Origin: Zeaxanthinibacter sp. PT1
Lineage (GTDB): Bacteria > Bacteroidota > Bacteroidia > Flavobacteriales > Flavobacteriaceae
Reading direction: 5' to 3'
Assembly: GCF_028464225.1 (NCBI RefSeq)
Contig: NZ_JAQPCN010000001.1
Location: forward strand, 744,001-808,000
DNA length: 64,000 nucleotides
Shown here: piece after piece, positions 25,144 to 34,450 of the stretch
Layout of the letters: every line of letters starts with the position of its first letter
Position numbering within the stretch: position 1 is the stretch's first letter
Translations under genes and position numbers: made by a program
The notes under the pieces: model-generated
Seen by the model: the letters and a program-made list of their open reading frames with translations, nothing else
Told to the model about the DNA's origin: nothing
Databases searched by the model: none

Positions 25144-27702
25144 TTAAGGTTTTGGGGTTGAAATAAATTGCTGGTAGTCAGCCAGGTTCTTGTGTACTTG
25201 GATGGTTTTATAATTATCGGACAAAATTACAAAATTCTCAAAATCAATGCGGTAATCCCTATTGATTTTTAAAAGTTCAACATAGCCTAAGGCAAAATCC
25301 CTTGACTTAAACCCATGAACCACGACAAATTCTCTCTCCAGGTCATAGATATCAACAGAGACCTTATTATTATAACTCAGTTCCTTTACAGAATTTTCCA
25401 GGCGGCCCTTTAATTCCATAGCCTTAGTATGTAAATTCCTCCTGAACGGGTAGACCACTTTCCAGTTCCCCTGTCCTGCCGGTATATCTTCACTGGTGAA
25501 TTCTCTCGGTTCCAGCTTAGGAAGCTGTTCCGCCACAATTTCCTGGGCTTTTTTCCCTTCGGGCAGGTTGGGATAATTGAGAGCAACGTAGTTCAGGGCC
25601 TCCCTGAATTGTTCAAATCCCTGTAGCCGACCTATCGCATTCGCCTTAAGCAACTCGAACTTCGCCACGATAGGTTCTCCCGTGTACTGGTTAATGTTTT
25701 CCTCGGCCCCGGTAATGGTTTTCAGGTATTCCTGTTGTTCAAAAAGTTCATAGAGCGCTGTATACCTGGCCTCGGGGCTGTCCTTATCCCCTTCCAGAAC
25801 GGCGCGGGGATTCAGCAGCAGTTCCGCGTAACGAGATGAAGGATGTTCCGAAATAATTCGCTTTTTCATCGCTTCCGCCAGTGCCGGGGACGATTGTTCG
25901 TAGATCTTGTACAGGTTGTACTTAGAAGGCAGCACCAGCCGTTCTTCGGGCGTATTGTCCAGAACCGCTTCCAGTTTGGCTGCGGCAAGGTTGTACTCCC
26001 TGAACTTCTCCTTGTAAATTAATCCCAACTGGTAATTGGCAAAATTCCGTTCTTTTTGCAGACTGTCTATAACAGATTGATCCTGGGGAACCCTGTCCAT
26101 ATAAAATTCAAGAGAATAGAGTTGCTCTTCGGGTATGATCTCGCCGGGCCCGGCCTGGTCTGCATCAGCTATAGCGCCGGCATCTTCCCTGCCCAACACC
26201 TTGTTCTTATTGCTCCATCGCCAGTTATCCTCCAGTTCCCGTTCTCCCCATTTATTCCTGAATTCGTTTCTACCGTATCCCAAGGTTGTGATGTTATAGA
26301 AATAAAACTTCCCCTGGTTCTCTTTTCCTCCTTTAGACTTCCCGAATTGTGCAAAACCGGCGGCCTGCTTCTGACTTTCAACCTTTTCACGGGCTTCGGC
26401 CGCAGCTTTCAGCTGGGCAATATGATCCCCAAAATAGGTCAGGCGATCATCTATACTCATTTCGTAGATCCCAATTACACTATCGGCATAGGCAACCTGT
26501 GTTTCGTAATTGACAACTTCCTCCAGGTTATCCCTTTTCTTCTTAAAGGTGCGGAATTTCTTGGTATTCTCAGGGAGGTTGTTCAGAACACTATCGTAAT
26601 AAGCGCCTGCCAATGGGTATTGGTTCTTATCAAAATAAAATTCGGCTAGCCGCTCGTAATTCAAGGCATTTAATTGTGAGCTGCCATTGAGGTCCCGTAA
26701 TGACTTATTATAATAGGATATCCCAAGGCTGTCTTCCTGGTAGGCCATGTGATATTCACCAAGCTGGTGATAGATCTTTCCCAGAAAAGGCCTGTTCTCC
26801 CTATTATCTTCCATCCGGCTGAGCCATTCTAACAATTCTTCCCTCCTCTCCGGGCTGGTTTCGGTATTTGCGATCTGCTGCAGTTGAGCGTTGACGTAAT
26901 AGATCCTGGGTGAACTGCGATTCAGTTCTATGACCTTGTTGAATGCGTAATTGGCACTATCCGGATACCCGAGCTGCTCATACAATTGCCCTATGATGTA
27001 ATAATATCTTCCCTTTTCCGGTTTTTTCCCGGTGTAAGCCGCGGCGATCTTTAACTGCTGAACGGCAGTGTCCGGAACATTCAGGTTAATGTAGGCCTGT
27101 GCCATCATTGCCCTGGCATCAGCGTATTCCTGGTCCTTAAGAGATTCATATTGCAAAAGACGTTTCAGGTTCTTAAGCGCCAGCTCCTCGTTCTCCAGAC
27201 GGATATTCGTCTTTTCCCTCCAGATCGTAGCTTCATTCAGTTTATCACTATCGGTATATTTCCTAAGGATATAATTAAAAGCCTCCAGGGCAGGGATATA
27301 ACGTTGGTCAAAATACCGGGCCTTTCCCAATAATAGGAACGCCTCATCGGTTTGTGGATTTCTTTCAATTCCCCCAATTTCCATACTATGCTTCTGAATG
27401 GCTTTGGTGGCCTTTTCTTCTGCAATTAAAAAATTAGGATTGTTATCTTCAGAATCCAGCTTAATCTCTTCGGTAACTTCCATCCGCTCTACGGGGAGGA
27501 TTTCCCAGTAATTATCCCTGTACGCTTCGTTTAGGGTTTCCCTTCCTTTTTCAAAGGCGATGCCCCCATTGTACAAGGTGTTGTACTGGGTATTCAGGGC
27601 GTGCCAATTGCGGTTGATGAATGCATCTTTCTTCGTAGAACAGGCATGGAATAGCACAGCCCCTAATGCGATGAATAATGTAATCTGGTAACGAAGCTTC
27701 AA
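25144..27702 (-). CDS. sprE: Type IX secretion / gliding lipoprotein SprE (PorW)
   Basis: 852-residue periplasmic TPR lipoprotein required for type IX secretion and gliding. Signal peptide with lipobox FHA-C (Cys21), then the family signature TKKDAFINRNWHALNTQYNT and about ten TPR-like helix pairs (KARYFDQRYIPALEAFNYIL, ERLAEFYFDKNQYPLAGAYY). The start is TTG at 27702: the frame is closed by a stop 9 codons upstream and no ATG is available. It is first in a unit continuing into bactofilin and the atp genes. Confidence 0.9.
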   Translation of the reverse strand: MKLRYQITLFIALGAVLFHACSTKKDAFINRNWHALNTQYNTLYNGGIAFEKGRETLNEAYRDNYWEILPVERMEVTEEIKLDSEDNNPNFLIAEEKATKAIQKHSMEIGGIERNPQTDEAFLLLGKARYFDQRYIPALEAFNYILRKYTDSDKLNEATIWREKTNIRLENEELALKNLKRLLQYESLKDQEYADARAMMAQAYINLNVPDTAVQQLKIAAAYTGKKPEKGRYYYIIGQLYEQLGYPDSANYAFNKVIELNRSSPRIYYVNAQLQQIANTETSPERREELLEWLSRMEDNRENRPFLGKIYHQLGEYHMAYQEDSLGISYYNKSLRDLNGSSQLNALNYERLAEFYFDKNQYPLAGAYYDSVLNNLPENTKKFRTFKKKRDNLEEVVNYETQVAYADSVIGIYEMSIDDRLTYFGDHIAQLKAAAEAREKVESQKQAAGFAQFGKSKGGKENQGKFYFYNITTLGYGRNEFRNKWGERELEDNWRWSNKNKVLGREDAGAIADADQAGPGEIIPEEQLYSLEFYMDRVPQDQSVIDSLQKERNFANYQLGLIYKEKFREYNLAAAKLEAVLDNTPEERLVLPSKYNLYKIYEQSSPALAEAMKKRIISEHPSSRYAELLLNPRAVLEGDKDSPEARYTALYELFEQQEYLKTITGAEENINQYTGEPIVAKFELLKANAIGRLQGFEQFREALNYVALNYPNLPEGKKAQEIVAEQLPKLEPREFTSEDIPAGQGNWKVVYPFRRNLHTKAMELKGRLENSVKELSYNNKVSVDIYDLEREFVVVHGFKSRDFALGYVELLKINRDYRIDFENFVILSDNYKTIQVHKNLADYQQFISTPKP

Positions 27703-27952
27703 ATCGTACGGTATCTGTTCGTAATCTTAACTGAAAATACGCTTCTTTATTATACCCGGGCTCCGCTAAATATTGCTTTTTCAAGCTGTGGGCTCCCGGG
27801 GCTGCATCCTTAAGTTCTATTCGCCAGCTAAATATCCTAGTACTTGTATTAAAGAAGTGATCTTTTTGATAATGTGTATCCCCAACTGCATAGAGCTGCA
27901 TTTTGAGCTAATTTTTTACTCCTTAGTCATTAATTATAGTTCCAGCTTTTCT

Positions 27953-27960
27953 TAGTTTTG
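27953..27960 (+). promoter_or_regulatory. Minus-7 box of the PaaE-like reductase gene
   Basis: TAGTTTTG matches TAnnTTTG exactly, 16 nt before the ATG at 27977. The 274-bp divergent region to sprE holds no other clear element. Confidence 0.5.
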
Positions 27961-27976
27961 CAACAAATTTGAGAAA

Positions 27977-29026
27977 ATGGTTGATTTTCATCCTCTGGAA
28001 GTGACACAGGTTAAAACCCTTACCCCTGATTCTGTCGCAATAACATTTGGCGTTCCCAAAGAACTGGTACAGACATTCAATTTTTCTGCAGGCCAGTATA
28101 TTACTATAAAAAAAGAATTGCGAGGCAAGGAATTGAGAAGGCCTTATTCTATTAGCTCATCCCCTAAGAAGGACTCACTGACCATTGGGGTGAAACAAGT
28201 AGATAAAGGAGGATTTTCTGCCTACGCTAACCAGAAAATTAAAGTGGGTGATGTCCTGGATGTACTTCCTCCACAGGGACGATTTATTTTTAAACCCGCT
28301 GCCCAGCCCAGGAATATTGTTGCTTTTGCCGCCGGAAGTGGTATTACCCCAATTATGAGCATTGCACGCACTGTCCTGGAAAGCAACCCTAAGAACACCA
28401 TGGTCTTGCTCTTTGGGAATAAATCTTATAAAGACACCATGTTCTATACGGACCTGGTTAAGCTGCAATTAGAGTACCCGGATCGATTTTTCCTTTATTT
28501 CACCCTGACCGAAACCCGGGAAGAAGATTCCCTTTTTGGAAGGATAGATACCGCGAACGTAAACTACGTGTTGAATAACAAACACGCAGACACAATCTTT
28601 GACGATTATTATATCTGCGGACCGGAACCGATGATCAACCTGGTCACGGACATCCTTACCGAGAAAGAGATCCCGGAACACAAGATCCATTTTGAGCTGT
28701 TTACAACGACGGAGATCAGCGATGAACTCCCGGAAAAAGTAGATGGAAAAACGAAGTTATCCGTCATGCTTGATGATGAGAGCTTCGAATTGGAAATGGA
28801 TAAAAACACTAAGGTACTGGATGCCGTTCTCAAGGAAAACATAGACGCTCCTTATTCTTGCCAGGGTGGGGTATGTAGTACCTGTATCGCCAAGGTTACG
28901 GAAGGTTCTGCAGAAATGGTCAAGAACCAGATCCTTACAGACGGTGAAATCGCGGATGGTTATATCCTGACCTGCCAGGCACACCCAACAAGCCAAGTAC
29001 TTAAAATAGATTATGATGACGTATAA
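27977..29026 (+). CDS. FAD/2Fe-2S oxidoreductase, PaaE-like
   Basis: 349-residue NAD(P)H-dependent electron-transfer protein. FAD domain with RRPYSISSS, NAD(P) domain with GSGITPIMSIA and CGPEPM, and a C-terminal plant-type ferredoxin domain with cysteines in PYSCQGGVCSTC and a later ILTCQAH. The layout equals PaaE, the reductase of phenylacetyl-CoA epoxidase, but no other paa genes are near. In flavobacteria such single genes may serve desaturases or other oxygenases; the partner is unknown. Own promoter and terminator. Confidence 0.88.
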   Translation: MVDFHPLEVTQVKTLTPDSVAITFGVPKELVQTFNFSAGQYITIKKELRGKELRRPYSISSSPKKDSLTIGVKQVDKGGFSAYANQKIKVGDVLDVLPPQGRFIFKPAAQPRNIVAFAAGSGITPIMSIARTVLESNPKNTMVLLFGNKSYKDTMFYTDLVKLQLEYPDRFFLYFTLTETREEDSLFGRIDTANVNYVLNNKHADTIFDDYYICGPEPMINLVTDILTEKEIPEHKIHFELFTTTEISDELPEKVDGKTKLSVMLDDESFELEMDKNTKVLDAVLKENIDAPYSCQGGVCSTCIAKVTEGSAEMVKNQILTDGEIADGYILTCQAHPTSQVLKIDYDDV

Positions 29027-29061
29027 AGCTTAGCTATTTAGCTTTGCAAACAAACTACATG

Positions 29062-29103
29062 GTCGGTTTTCCTCTTTAAAAATGGAAAACCGACTTTTTT
29101 TTT
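29062..29103 (+). terminator. Terminator of the PaaE-like gene
   Basis: GTCGGTTTTCC (29062-29072) and GGAAAACCGAC (29084-29094) form a perfect 11-bp stem, followed by nine T residues. Confidence 0.9.
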
Positions 29104-29272
29104 GACCTACACCCGATATATCAATCCCTTCATCCCTGTACAATTCCATACCCTGAAATAACCTGAATGTCGAGTCAGACCAGCAAGTCTGTTTACACTG
29201 ATGCGATAGTTATAATAGTTACCGGATTAATTTTTACGCTTAAATTTATAGGTAACTCTTATCAATCGTACA

Positions 29273-31114
29273 ATGAGCCTTGAAATAGCACTGATTTTTA
29301 TCATCATCCTCGGGATCATTATTCTTTTTGCCTTCGAGGTCTTCCCGGTGGATAAGATTTCCTTTTGCCTTATCGGAACTTTGCTATTACTGGGCCTGGT
29401 AACCCCGGACGAGGCGATCAGCGGGTTCTCTAACAGGGCAACGATCACTATACTGTGCCTGATGATCATAGCAGTGGCCCTGGAACAGAACGGGGTGATC
29501 ACCTGGATGGCGAATGGCTTAAAGCGGGTAAAGAATTGGCCCATATACTTTATTATTCCCCTTTTTATGCTGATCACCGGGAGCATTTCAGCATTTATCA
29601 GCTCCACTGCGGTAGTCATCGTCTTTATAAAGATCATCACCGAACTTTCGGAAAAATACCAGATCTCTGAAAGCAGGCTGCTATTACCAATTTCATTTTC
29701 CAGTATCCTCGGTGGTAGTTGTACCCTCATGGGAACCTCCACCAACCTCATTGTAAACTCTATATACATTACCCGCACCGAGGAAAGGATAGGATTCTTC
29801 GAGTTTTCGTGGATGGGACTCATCTTTTTGATTATCGCTGTTATCGTAATCACAATACTCTACAAAGTTCTCCCGGCGGAGACCGATAAAAACCTGGAAG
29901 ATCAATACGATCTCGACAACTATATTCTTACCCTGGAGATAGCTCCGGACTCCGCCCTGGTGGGGAAGGCTATAAGGGATACCCCTTTTAAAGACGAGGA
30001 TCACCTTACACTACTGAAATTAAGCAGGAAAGGACGGGATAAGAATATCCTGGCGGGAAGCATAACATTACAAGCGGGAGACCGTATTAAGCTCTCCTGT
30101 GATTTGGATAACCTTATGCGCCTGAAGAAAAGCAAAGATTTTCTTATAGCCCCGGAAGAAGAAGTGGTGATGGAGGGCACTACGACCAAGATAAAACAGG
30201 TCGGGGAGGTGGATAAGGATAAAACCACCGTAGCTCCCGGTGAGATACTTTTGGTAGAGATCATGATGCTGCCCGGTGCACGCTTCCTGGAAAAAACATT
30301 GAAAGAGGTCCGTACCATCCTGGCAAACATAGCTACGCCTATCGCCATAAAACGAAGGCAACGCCGGGTTTTCCGAACAGACCGGCTGTTGCGCTATAAT
30401 ATTAATCCCACTTACCTGCGAGTAGGTGACCGTATCCTGGTGGAAATTGAAAAAGAAAAGATCAGCGACCTGGAGGTTTACGATAACATCGCTATACTGC
30501 AGCAGTATGAGACCCCTGTTCATTCCGGCTATAAACGCTGGTTGAGCATGGCTATCCTGGGAGGGGTGGTCCTTTTGGCCGCCAGCGGGATGCTCAATAT
30601 CCTGAGCAGTGCGATTACCGGCTGCCTTGCATTATTACTGACCAATTGTATCACCCTGGAGAATGTATATAAAAAGATCAACTGGTCCGTGATTTTTTTA
30701 CTGGCAGGAATGATCCCCCTGGGCGTAGCAATGCACAACACCGGGGCGGACGACTGGCTTACCCTGAAATTACTGGGACTGATGCACGGGCAGGATTCAT
30801 TGATTTCCATCGGCCTGTTGTTCCTGGTGACCATGCTGATCAGCGGGGTAGTCTCTAATAATGCCACGGCCATTATCATGACCCCTATAGCCATTTCACT
30901 CGCCACGGGAATGGACCTGCCCGTAAAGCCCTATGTACTGGCTGTGATGTTCGCCTCCAATTTCAGTTTCTTTACACCGGTAGGCTACCAGACAAATGCC
31001 CTGATATATAGTATGGATCATTACAATTTCAGGCACTTCCTGATCCTGGGCGGGGTTATATCAATGTTACTTTGGATCGTTGGAAGTTTCTTACTCAATT
31101 CAATGATCCCCTGA
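29273..31114 (+). CDS. SLC13/DASS family transporter with two RCK-C domains
   Basis: 613-residue inner-membrane permease for divalent anions (dicarboxylate, sulfate or similar). The N-terminal half has five or six helices with the hairpin SGFSNRATITILCLMIIA and the signature SSILGGSCTLMGTSTNL. Residues about 215-400 are two cytoplasmic TrkA-C domains (SALVGKAIRDTPF; GARFLEKTLKEV). The second membrane half has SGVVSNNATAIIMTPIA. This arrangement is typical of the family. Monocistronic; its end overlaps the patatin gene by 15 nt, convergent. Substrate unknown. Confidence 0.9.
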   Translation: MSLEIALIFIIILGIIILFAFEVFPVDKISFCLIGTLLLLGLVTPDEAISGFSNRATITILCLMIIAVALEQNGVITWMANGLKRVKNWPIYFIIPLFMLITGSISAFISSTAVVIVFIKIITELSEKYQISESRLLLPISFSSILGGSCTLMGTSTNLIVNSIYITRTEERIGFFEFSWMGLIFLIIAVIVITILYKVLPAETDKNLEDQYDLDNYILTLEIAPDSALVGKAIRDTPFKDEDHLTLLKLSRKGRDKNILAGSITLQAGDRIKLSCDLDNLMRLKKSKDFLIAPEEEVVMEGTTTKIKQVGEVDKDKTTVAPGEILLVEIMMLPGARFLEKTLKEVRTILANIATPIAIKRRQRRVFRTDRLLRYNINPTYLRVGDRILVEIEKEKISDLEVYDNIAILQQYETPVHSGYKRWLSMAILGGVVLLAASGMLNILSSAITGCLALLLTNCITLENVYKKINWSVIFLLAGMIPLGVAMHNTGADDWLTLKLLGLMHGQDSLISIGLLFLVTMLISGVVSNNATAIIMTPIAISLATGMDLPVKPYVLAVMFASNFSFFTPVGYQTNALIYSMDHYNFRHFLILGGVISMLLWIVGSFLLNSMIP

Positions 31115-31915
31115 AGTCAGGCTAACATTCTTACCGAGAATGGACAAAGCGTGCTCATAGCCTATACTAAAGGCCAGCTCTAACCCTTTTTTATCCAGAA
31201 CCCCGATCCTATCGAGGTTAGGAGGCTCAAATAGAAGGTCGCAGTTTTTCATCTTCTGATGATTGATGGCATAGATCATCAAGGCCGAAGTCCTGTTAGC
31301 CAGCTGGAAAGAAGAACTGATCTCCTTTTTTTCCAATTTCCGGATCTTAGCCACATTACTGCCAATAAGGTAATCACAGGACGATAGAGGTTCTAAAGGG
31401 AAATTATTCATGATCCCTCCATCCGCATACAAATATTCCCCGATCTGTACAGGGCTGAATACCGGGGGCAGGGCAGCCGAGGCCAGCAATGCCTGTATCA
31501 GGGGTCCGCTTGAAAATACCTCGGCAGTTCCCAGTTGTAAATTCGTGGTAGTCACAAACAGCTGCTTGTAGAGTGATTCAAAAGAATCTTGAGGAAAAAA
31601 TGTGCGAAATACTTTATAATACCGGTCGGTATCTAAGAGTCCGGGTTTCTGAATGGTGAGGTAATGGTAGCTGAAAAGCGAAGTACTCTTGAAAAAATTC
31701 CGAATGGTATCATTGTCTTTACCCGCAGCATACAGGGCCCCGACTAGGGCTCCTGCGCTGGTGCCGGAAATCATATCGATCTCTATCCCGTATTCATCCA
31801 GGGCTCTTAATAATCCTACATGGGCCAGCCCCCTCACTCCTCCGCCGGACAGCACCAGTCCTACTTTTTTTCCTCTCAGGTTATCCAGTGTCAAGTTTTC
31901 TTGTCCCTCTCCCAT
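31100..31915 (-). CDS. Patatin-like phospholipase
   Basis: 271 residues, cytoplasmic lipid acyl hydrolase. Oxyanion loop SGGGVRGLAHVG, nucleophile elbow GTSAG (Ser) and catalytic Asp in ADGGIMNNFPLEPL. The short single-domain form resembles the RssA group. The ATG overlaps the stop of the 121-residue gene upstream by one base, and thioredoxin and cbpA precede it, so the four may be a stress-type operon. Confidence 0.9.
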   Translation of the reverse strand: MGEGQENLTLDNLRGKKVGLVLSGGGVRGLAHVGLLRALDEYGIEIDMISGTSAGALVGALYAAGKDNDTIRNFFKSTSLFSYHYLTIQKPGLLDTDRYYKVFRTFFPQDSFESLYKQLFVTTTNLQLGTAEVFSSGPLIQALLASAALPPVFSPVQIGEYLYADGGIMNNFPLEPLSSCDYLIGSNVAKIRKLEKKEISSSFQLANRTSALMIYAINHQKMKNCDLLFEPPNLDRIGVLDKKGLELAFSIGYEHALSILGKNVSLTSGDH

Positions 31916-32280
31916 TATTCCATACGATCTAGTATATCACGAAGCATTTCCATCTGGAAGGCTCCGACGAAGGGGTTATCAGGAGAGCCGTTGGAAAGTA
32001 TAAGATAGAACCCCAGTTTAGAAACTTTCCATTCGCGGCTTGTCTGATGTTCTAAAAGGTCTACCTTATAATAATAGCGAAAATGCTTCTTACTATCTAT
32101 CCCGAGGCTTTTACAGACTGTCAGCGCCCGTCGAAGGGCCAGGTTAATCTCGGCTTCATCCTCAAAACCATAGCGCAACAACAGATTGGCGCTATACGTC
32201 AATCCACTGTAATCCAAGGCCTCTTCAAAAGCATCGAGGATGGCCATTCTCCTAAGGTCGTATTGAGTGATGATCTTCAT
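31915..32280 (-). CDS. Conserved-looking hypothetical protein between thioredoxin and patatin
   Basis: 121 residues, no signal peptide or membrane segment. N-terminal half is helical (DLRRMAILDAFEEALDYSGL), the middle LALRRALTVCKSLGID, and the end has WKVSKLGFYLILSNGSPDNP, faintly like the C-terminal part of DinD/antirepressor proteins. That similarity is too weak to name it. Tight gaps (2 nt after trxA, 1-nt overlap with patatin) show it is a real operon member. I do not recognise the family. Confidence 0.7.
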   Translation of the reverse strand: MKIITQYDLRRMAILDAFEEALDYSGLTYSANLLLRYGFEDEAEINLALRRALTVCKSLGIDSKKHFRYYYKVDLLEHQTSREWKVSKLGFYLILSNGSPDNPFVGAFQMEMLRDILDRME

Positions 32281-32282
32281 TA

Positions 32283-32582
32283 TTACATGGCTTTATTAAT
32301 TTCTCCTATTATAGCATTCTTATCCATAACTCCGGAAGTTCTCCAAACAATTTCGCCATTTTTAAAAAGTATCATAGTAGGAACTCCCCTTACCTGGTAC
32401 CGGGCCGCTAACTGTTGGTTCTTATCCACATCAATTTTGAGTATCCTGGCTTTCCCATCTACTTCTTTTGCCACATCCTTTAAAATAGGGGCAAGGGCTT
32501 TACACGGACCGCACCAGTCCGCGTAAAAATCGACCAGCACCGGCTGTGCTGAATTCACCAATTCATTGAAATTTCCTTTCAT
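32283..32582 (-). CDS. trxA: Thioredoxin
   Basis: 99-residue cytoplasmic disulfide reductase with the active site WCGPCK in VDFYADWCGPCKALAP and the cis-proline region RGVPTMILFKNG. Standard length for a minimal thioredoxin. Located 12 nt after cbpA and 2 nt before the 121-residue gene. Confidence 0.95.
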   Translation of the reverse strand: MKGNFNELVNSAQPVLVDFYADWCGPCKALAPILKDVAKEVDGKARILKIDVDKNQQLAARYQVRGVPTMILFKNGEIVWRTSGVMDKNAIIGEINKAM

Positions 32583-32594
32583 TAATTCTAATTT

Positions 32595-33521
32595 CTAATC
32601 AAACGTATTTTTCAGTTTTTGAAGGATGGCCTTCTGCTCTTCGGTCAGGTTCACAGGTAATTTTACGGATAAGGTAGCAAAAAGGTCACCATATTGCCCC
32701 GCTTTTCCATAAACCGGCATCCCTTTACCCCTGAGCCTTAAGGTCTGCCCGTTCTGTGTGCCTGCTTTTAACTTCATTTCTACCTTTCCGCTCAGGGTGG
32801 GTATTTGCTGCTTGCCTCCTAGAAGCGCATTAAAAAGATCGACTTCTACATTCATGTAAAGATCATCCCCCCTTCTTTCATATACCGGGTGCTTCTCCAC
32901 CGCTATATTCACATACAGATCACCGGCCTGCCCTTGGGTTCCTTTCTGTCCTTTTCCCTTTGCCCGTAACTGCAGCCCTGAATAGGCCCCGGGCTTGATC
33001 TTCAATTTAATAGATTTCCCTTCAACCTCCAGCATTCTCTGGGTGCCGTTATAGGCCTCGTGCAAGCTGATCGTGACGGTCCCGGAAACATCCGCAGCCG
33101 GCCTGGCATATCTCCTGCCCCGACCTGTACTTCCACCGCCGAAAAAATTTTCGAATATATCAGAGAAGTCACCCCCGGAAGAAGCGCCTCCAAAAGGATC
33201 TCCCTGGGTATACTGCCCGCTGTATTGTTGTTGATATTGCCTGCGTTGTTCACGCATCTTCATAAATTCATCGTATGAACTACCCGATTGCTGAAATTGT
33301 TCCCAGTCAGAACCTAGGGTATCGTATTGCCTGCGCTTTTCGGCATTTCCAAGAACGCCATAGGCTTCAGAGATCGCTTTAAAGCGTTCTTCTTTATCCT
33401 TGTCCCCTTTGGTTTTATCCGGATGAAATTCCGTCGCTAGTTTTCGGTAGGCCTTTTTAATTTCTTTATCGGTGGCCGACCTACTCAATCCAAGTTCTTG
33501 ATAATAATCTTTGTGCGCCAT
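32595..33521 (-). CDS. cbpA: DnaJ-class co-chaperone CbpA
   Basis: 308 residues. J domain at 5-70 with HPD in TEFHPDKTKG, a Gly/Phe-rich linker with QQQYSGQYTQG-type sequence, and two C-terminal substrate-binding domains (SGTVTISLHEAYNGTQRMLE; VEVDLFNALLGGKQQIPT). The zinc-finger domain of DnaJ is absent, which makes it CbpA type. It stimulates DnaK and may bind curved DNA. First gene of the cbpA-trxA-patatin group. Confidence 0.92.
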   Translation of the reverse strand: MAHKDYYQELGLSRSATDKEIKKAYRKLATEFHPDKTKGDKDKEERFKAISEAYGVLGNAEKRRQYDTLGSDWEQFQQSGSSYDEFMKMREQRRQYQQQYSGQYTQGDPFGGASSGGDFSDIFENFFGGGSTGRGRRYARPAADVSGTVTISLHEAYNGTQRMLEVEGKSIKLKIKPGAYSGLQLRAKGKGQKGTQGQAGDLYVNIAVEKHPVYERRGDDLYMNVEVDLFNALLGGKQQIPTLSGKVEMKLKAGTQNGQTLRLRGKGMPVYGKAGQYGDLFATLSVKLPVNLTEEQKAILQKLKNTFD

Positions 33522-34077
33522 GAAGTACCAATTAGCACCCTCTAATTTCCATCTTATATACCAACTATCTTACCTTAATTACAGAGTGTTTTATCGCAAA
33601 TAATCAGCTTCCCTGCCTAGATACAGCTTTCGTGAATTAGTCAAAATACTACTCTGAATTTACAAAAAATTGAACAGTTAACGGTGGGGGTGTCCATGAT
33701 ATAAATCATTCCCGGGAAGTGTGGACGGCTTAGGCACTTAAAGTAAGCAGGCCAGGGTGTAGAAGAGATACCCACTATACAGAATACAGCAGGCAGCCAG
33801 CAGGTAAAATATCTTTTTCATAGCACTGATTTAAAGATGTACAATAGTATTACAAACAATGTACCAAAGTGTGCGCAATCCTGCCCGAAGTGTCCCCTAT
33901 TGAGCGCTGTGAATAGACATAGTGCAACAGAACACCAGCTTTTATGTTAAAGTCATGTAATTCCGTAATTAGTTTACTCTGATTACGACCAAACCAATTG
34001 GTGGTTTTTATCGTAAGTTTACACGCATACGATTATCATTAGTATTACACCAACACTAATACAAAACCAGATATATT
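33522..34077 (+). other. 556-bp intergenic region with regulatory-looking inverted repeats
   Basis: Divergent region between cbpA and the arsenosugar pair. It contains a possible 27-residue minus-strand gene (33738-33821) and an FNR/Crp-like palindrome ATGAT-N4-ATCAT (33696-33709). Before the plus-strand genes there is a perfect palindrome ACCAATTGGT (33993-34002) and the inverted repeat ATTAGT-N11-ACTAAT (34038-34060), 17 nt from the ATG. No clear TAnnTTTG promoter was found. The last two repeats are candidate operators for the ars genes. Confidence 0.35.
33738..33821 (-). CDS. Possible 27-residue single-helix membrane peptide
   Basis: ATG at 33821 opens MKKIFYLLAACCILYSGYLF and seven further hydrophobic residues, then TAA. 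It starts with two lysines followed by one membrane-length helix with three cysteines. It is too short for standard gene finding. The sequence before it (TTG-N17-CATCTTTA) is a poor promoter match. It may be a real small membrane protein or chance. Confidence 0.3.
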   Translation of the reverse strand: MKKIFYLLAACCILYSGYLFYTLACLL

Positions 34078-34413
34078 ATGGCTGATTCATATTACGATCC
34101 TGCAGATCTCAGAAAATTCGGGAAGATTACCGAATGGAGCGAAGAACTTGGCACAAAATTCTTTGATTATTACGGCAAAGTATTCGAGGAAGGTGCCCTT
34201 TCTGCCCGTGAAAAATCATTGATTGCCCTGGCAGTCGCCCATGTGGTAAAATGCCCTTATTGTATCGACGCTTATACCAAGGATGGCCTGCAACGCGGAA
34301 TTACCAAGGAAGAAATGATGGAGGCTGTACATGCAGGGGCCGCCATAGAGAGTGGAGCAACGCTGGTCCACGGAGTTCAGATGATGAACAAATACAACAA
34401 ATTATCCATGTAG
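34078..34413 (+). CDS. Arsenosugar-associated peroxidase-like protein (AhpD/CMD family)
   Basis: 111 residues with the AhpD/carboxymuconolactone-decarboxylase fold. The redox motif CPYCIDAYTKDGL carries a CxxC pair, and AREKSLIALAVAHVVKC is the conserved preceding helix. This size and the gene directly downstream (ArsS, 37-nt gap) match the arsenosugar biosynthesis-associated peroxidase-like family. Its biochemical task in the pathway is not established. Confidence 0.85.
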   Translation: MADSYYDPADLRKFGKITEWSEELGTKFFDYYGKVFEEGALSAREKSLIALAVAHVVKCPYCIDAYTKDGLQRGITKEEMMEAVHAGAAIESGATLVHGVQMMNKYNKLSM

Positions 34414-34450
34414 CATTTACCGGTATAACTCCGGTGTAAAAAATATTTTT

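Noticed and set aside
27551-27901. Minus-strand frame of 116 codons overlapping the start of sprE (begins MQLYAVGDTHYQ)
   Set aside because: More than a third lies antiphase in the sprE signal region and the rest covers the promoter area; no domain recognised. The first 68 residues look slightly protein-like, so a broken gene cannot be excluded fully.
29227-29853. 208-codon minus-strand frame opposite the SLC13 transporter
   Set aside because: It is the mirror image of a membrane protein gene; the hydrophobic pattern of the plus frame and its motifs fit a real family, the mirror frame does not.
33696-33709. FNR/Crp-like palindrome ATGAT-N4-ATCAT
   Set aside because: Both arms deviate from TTGAT/ATCAA and it is not placed before a convincing promoter. 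Kept only as a note in the intergenic entry.
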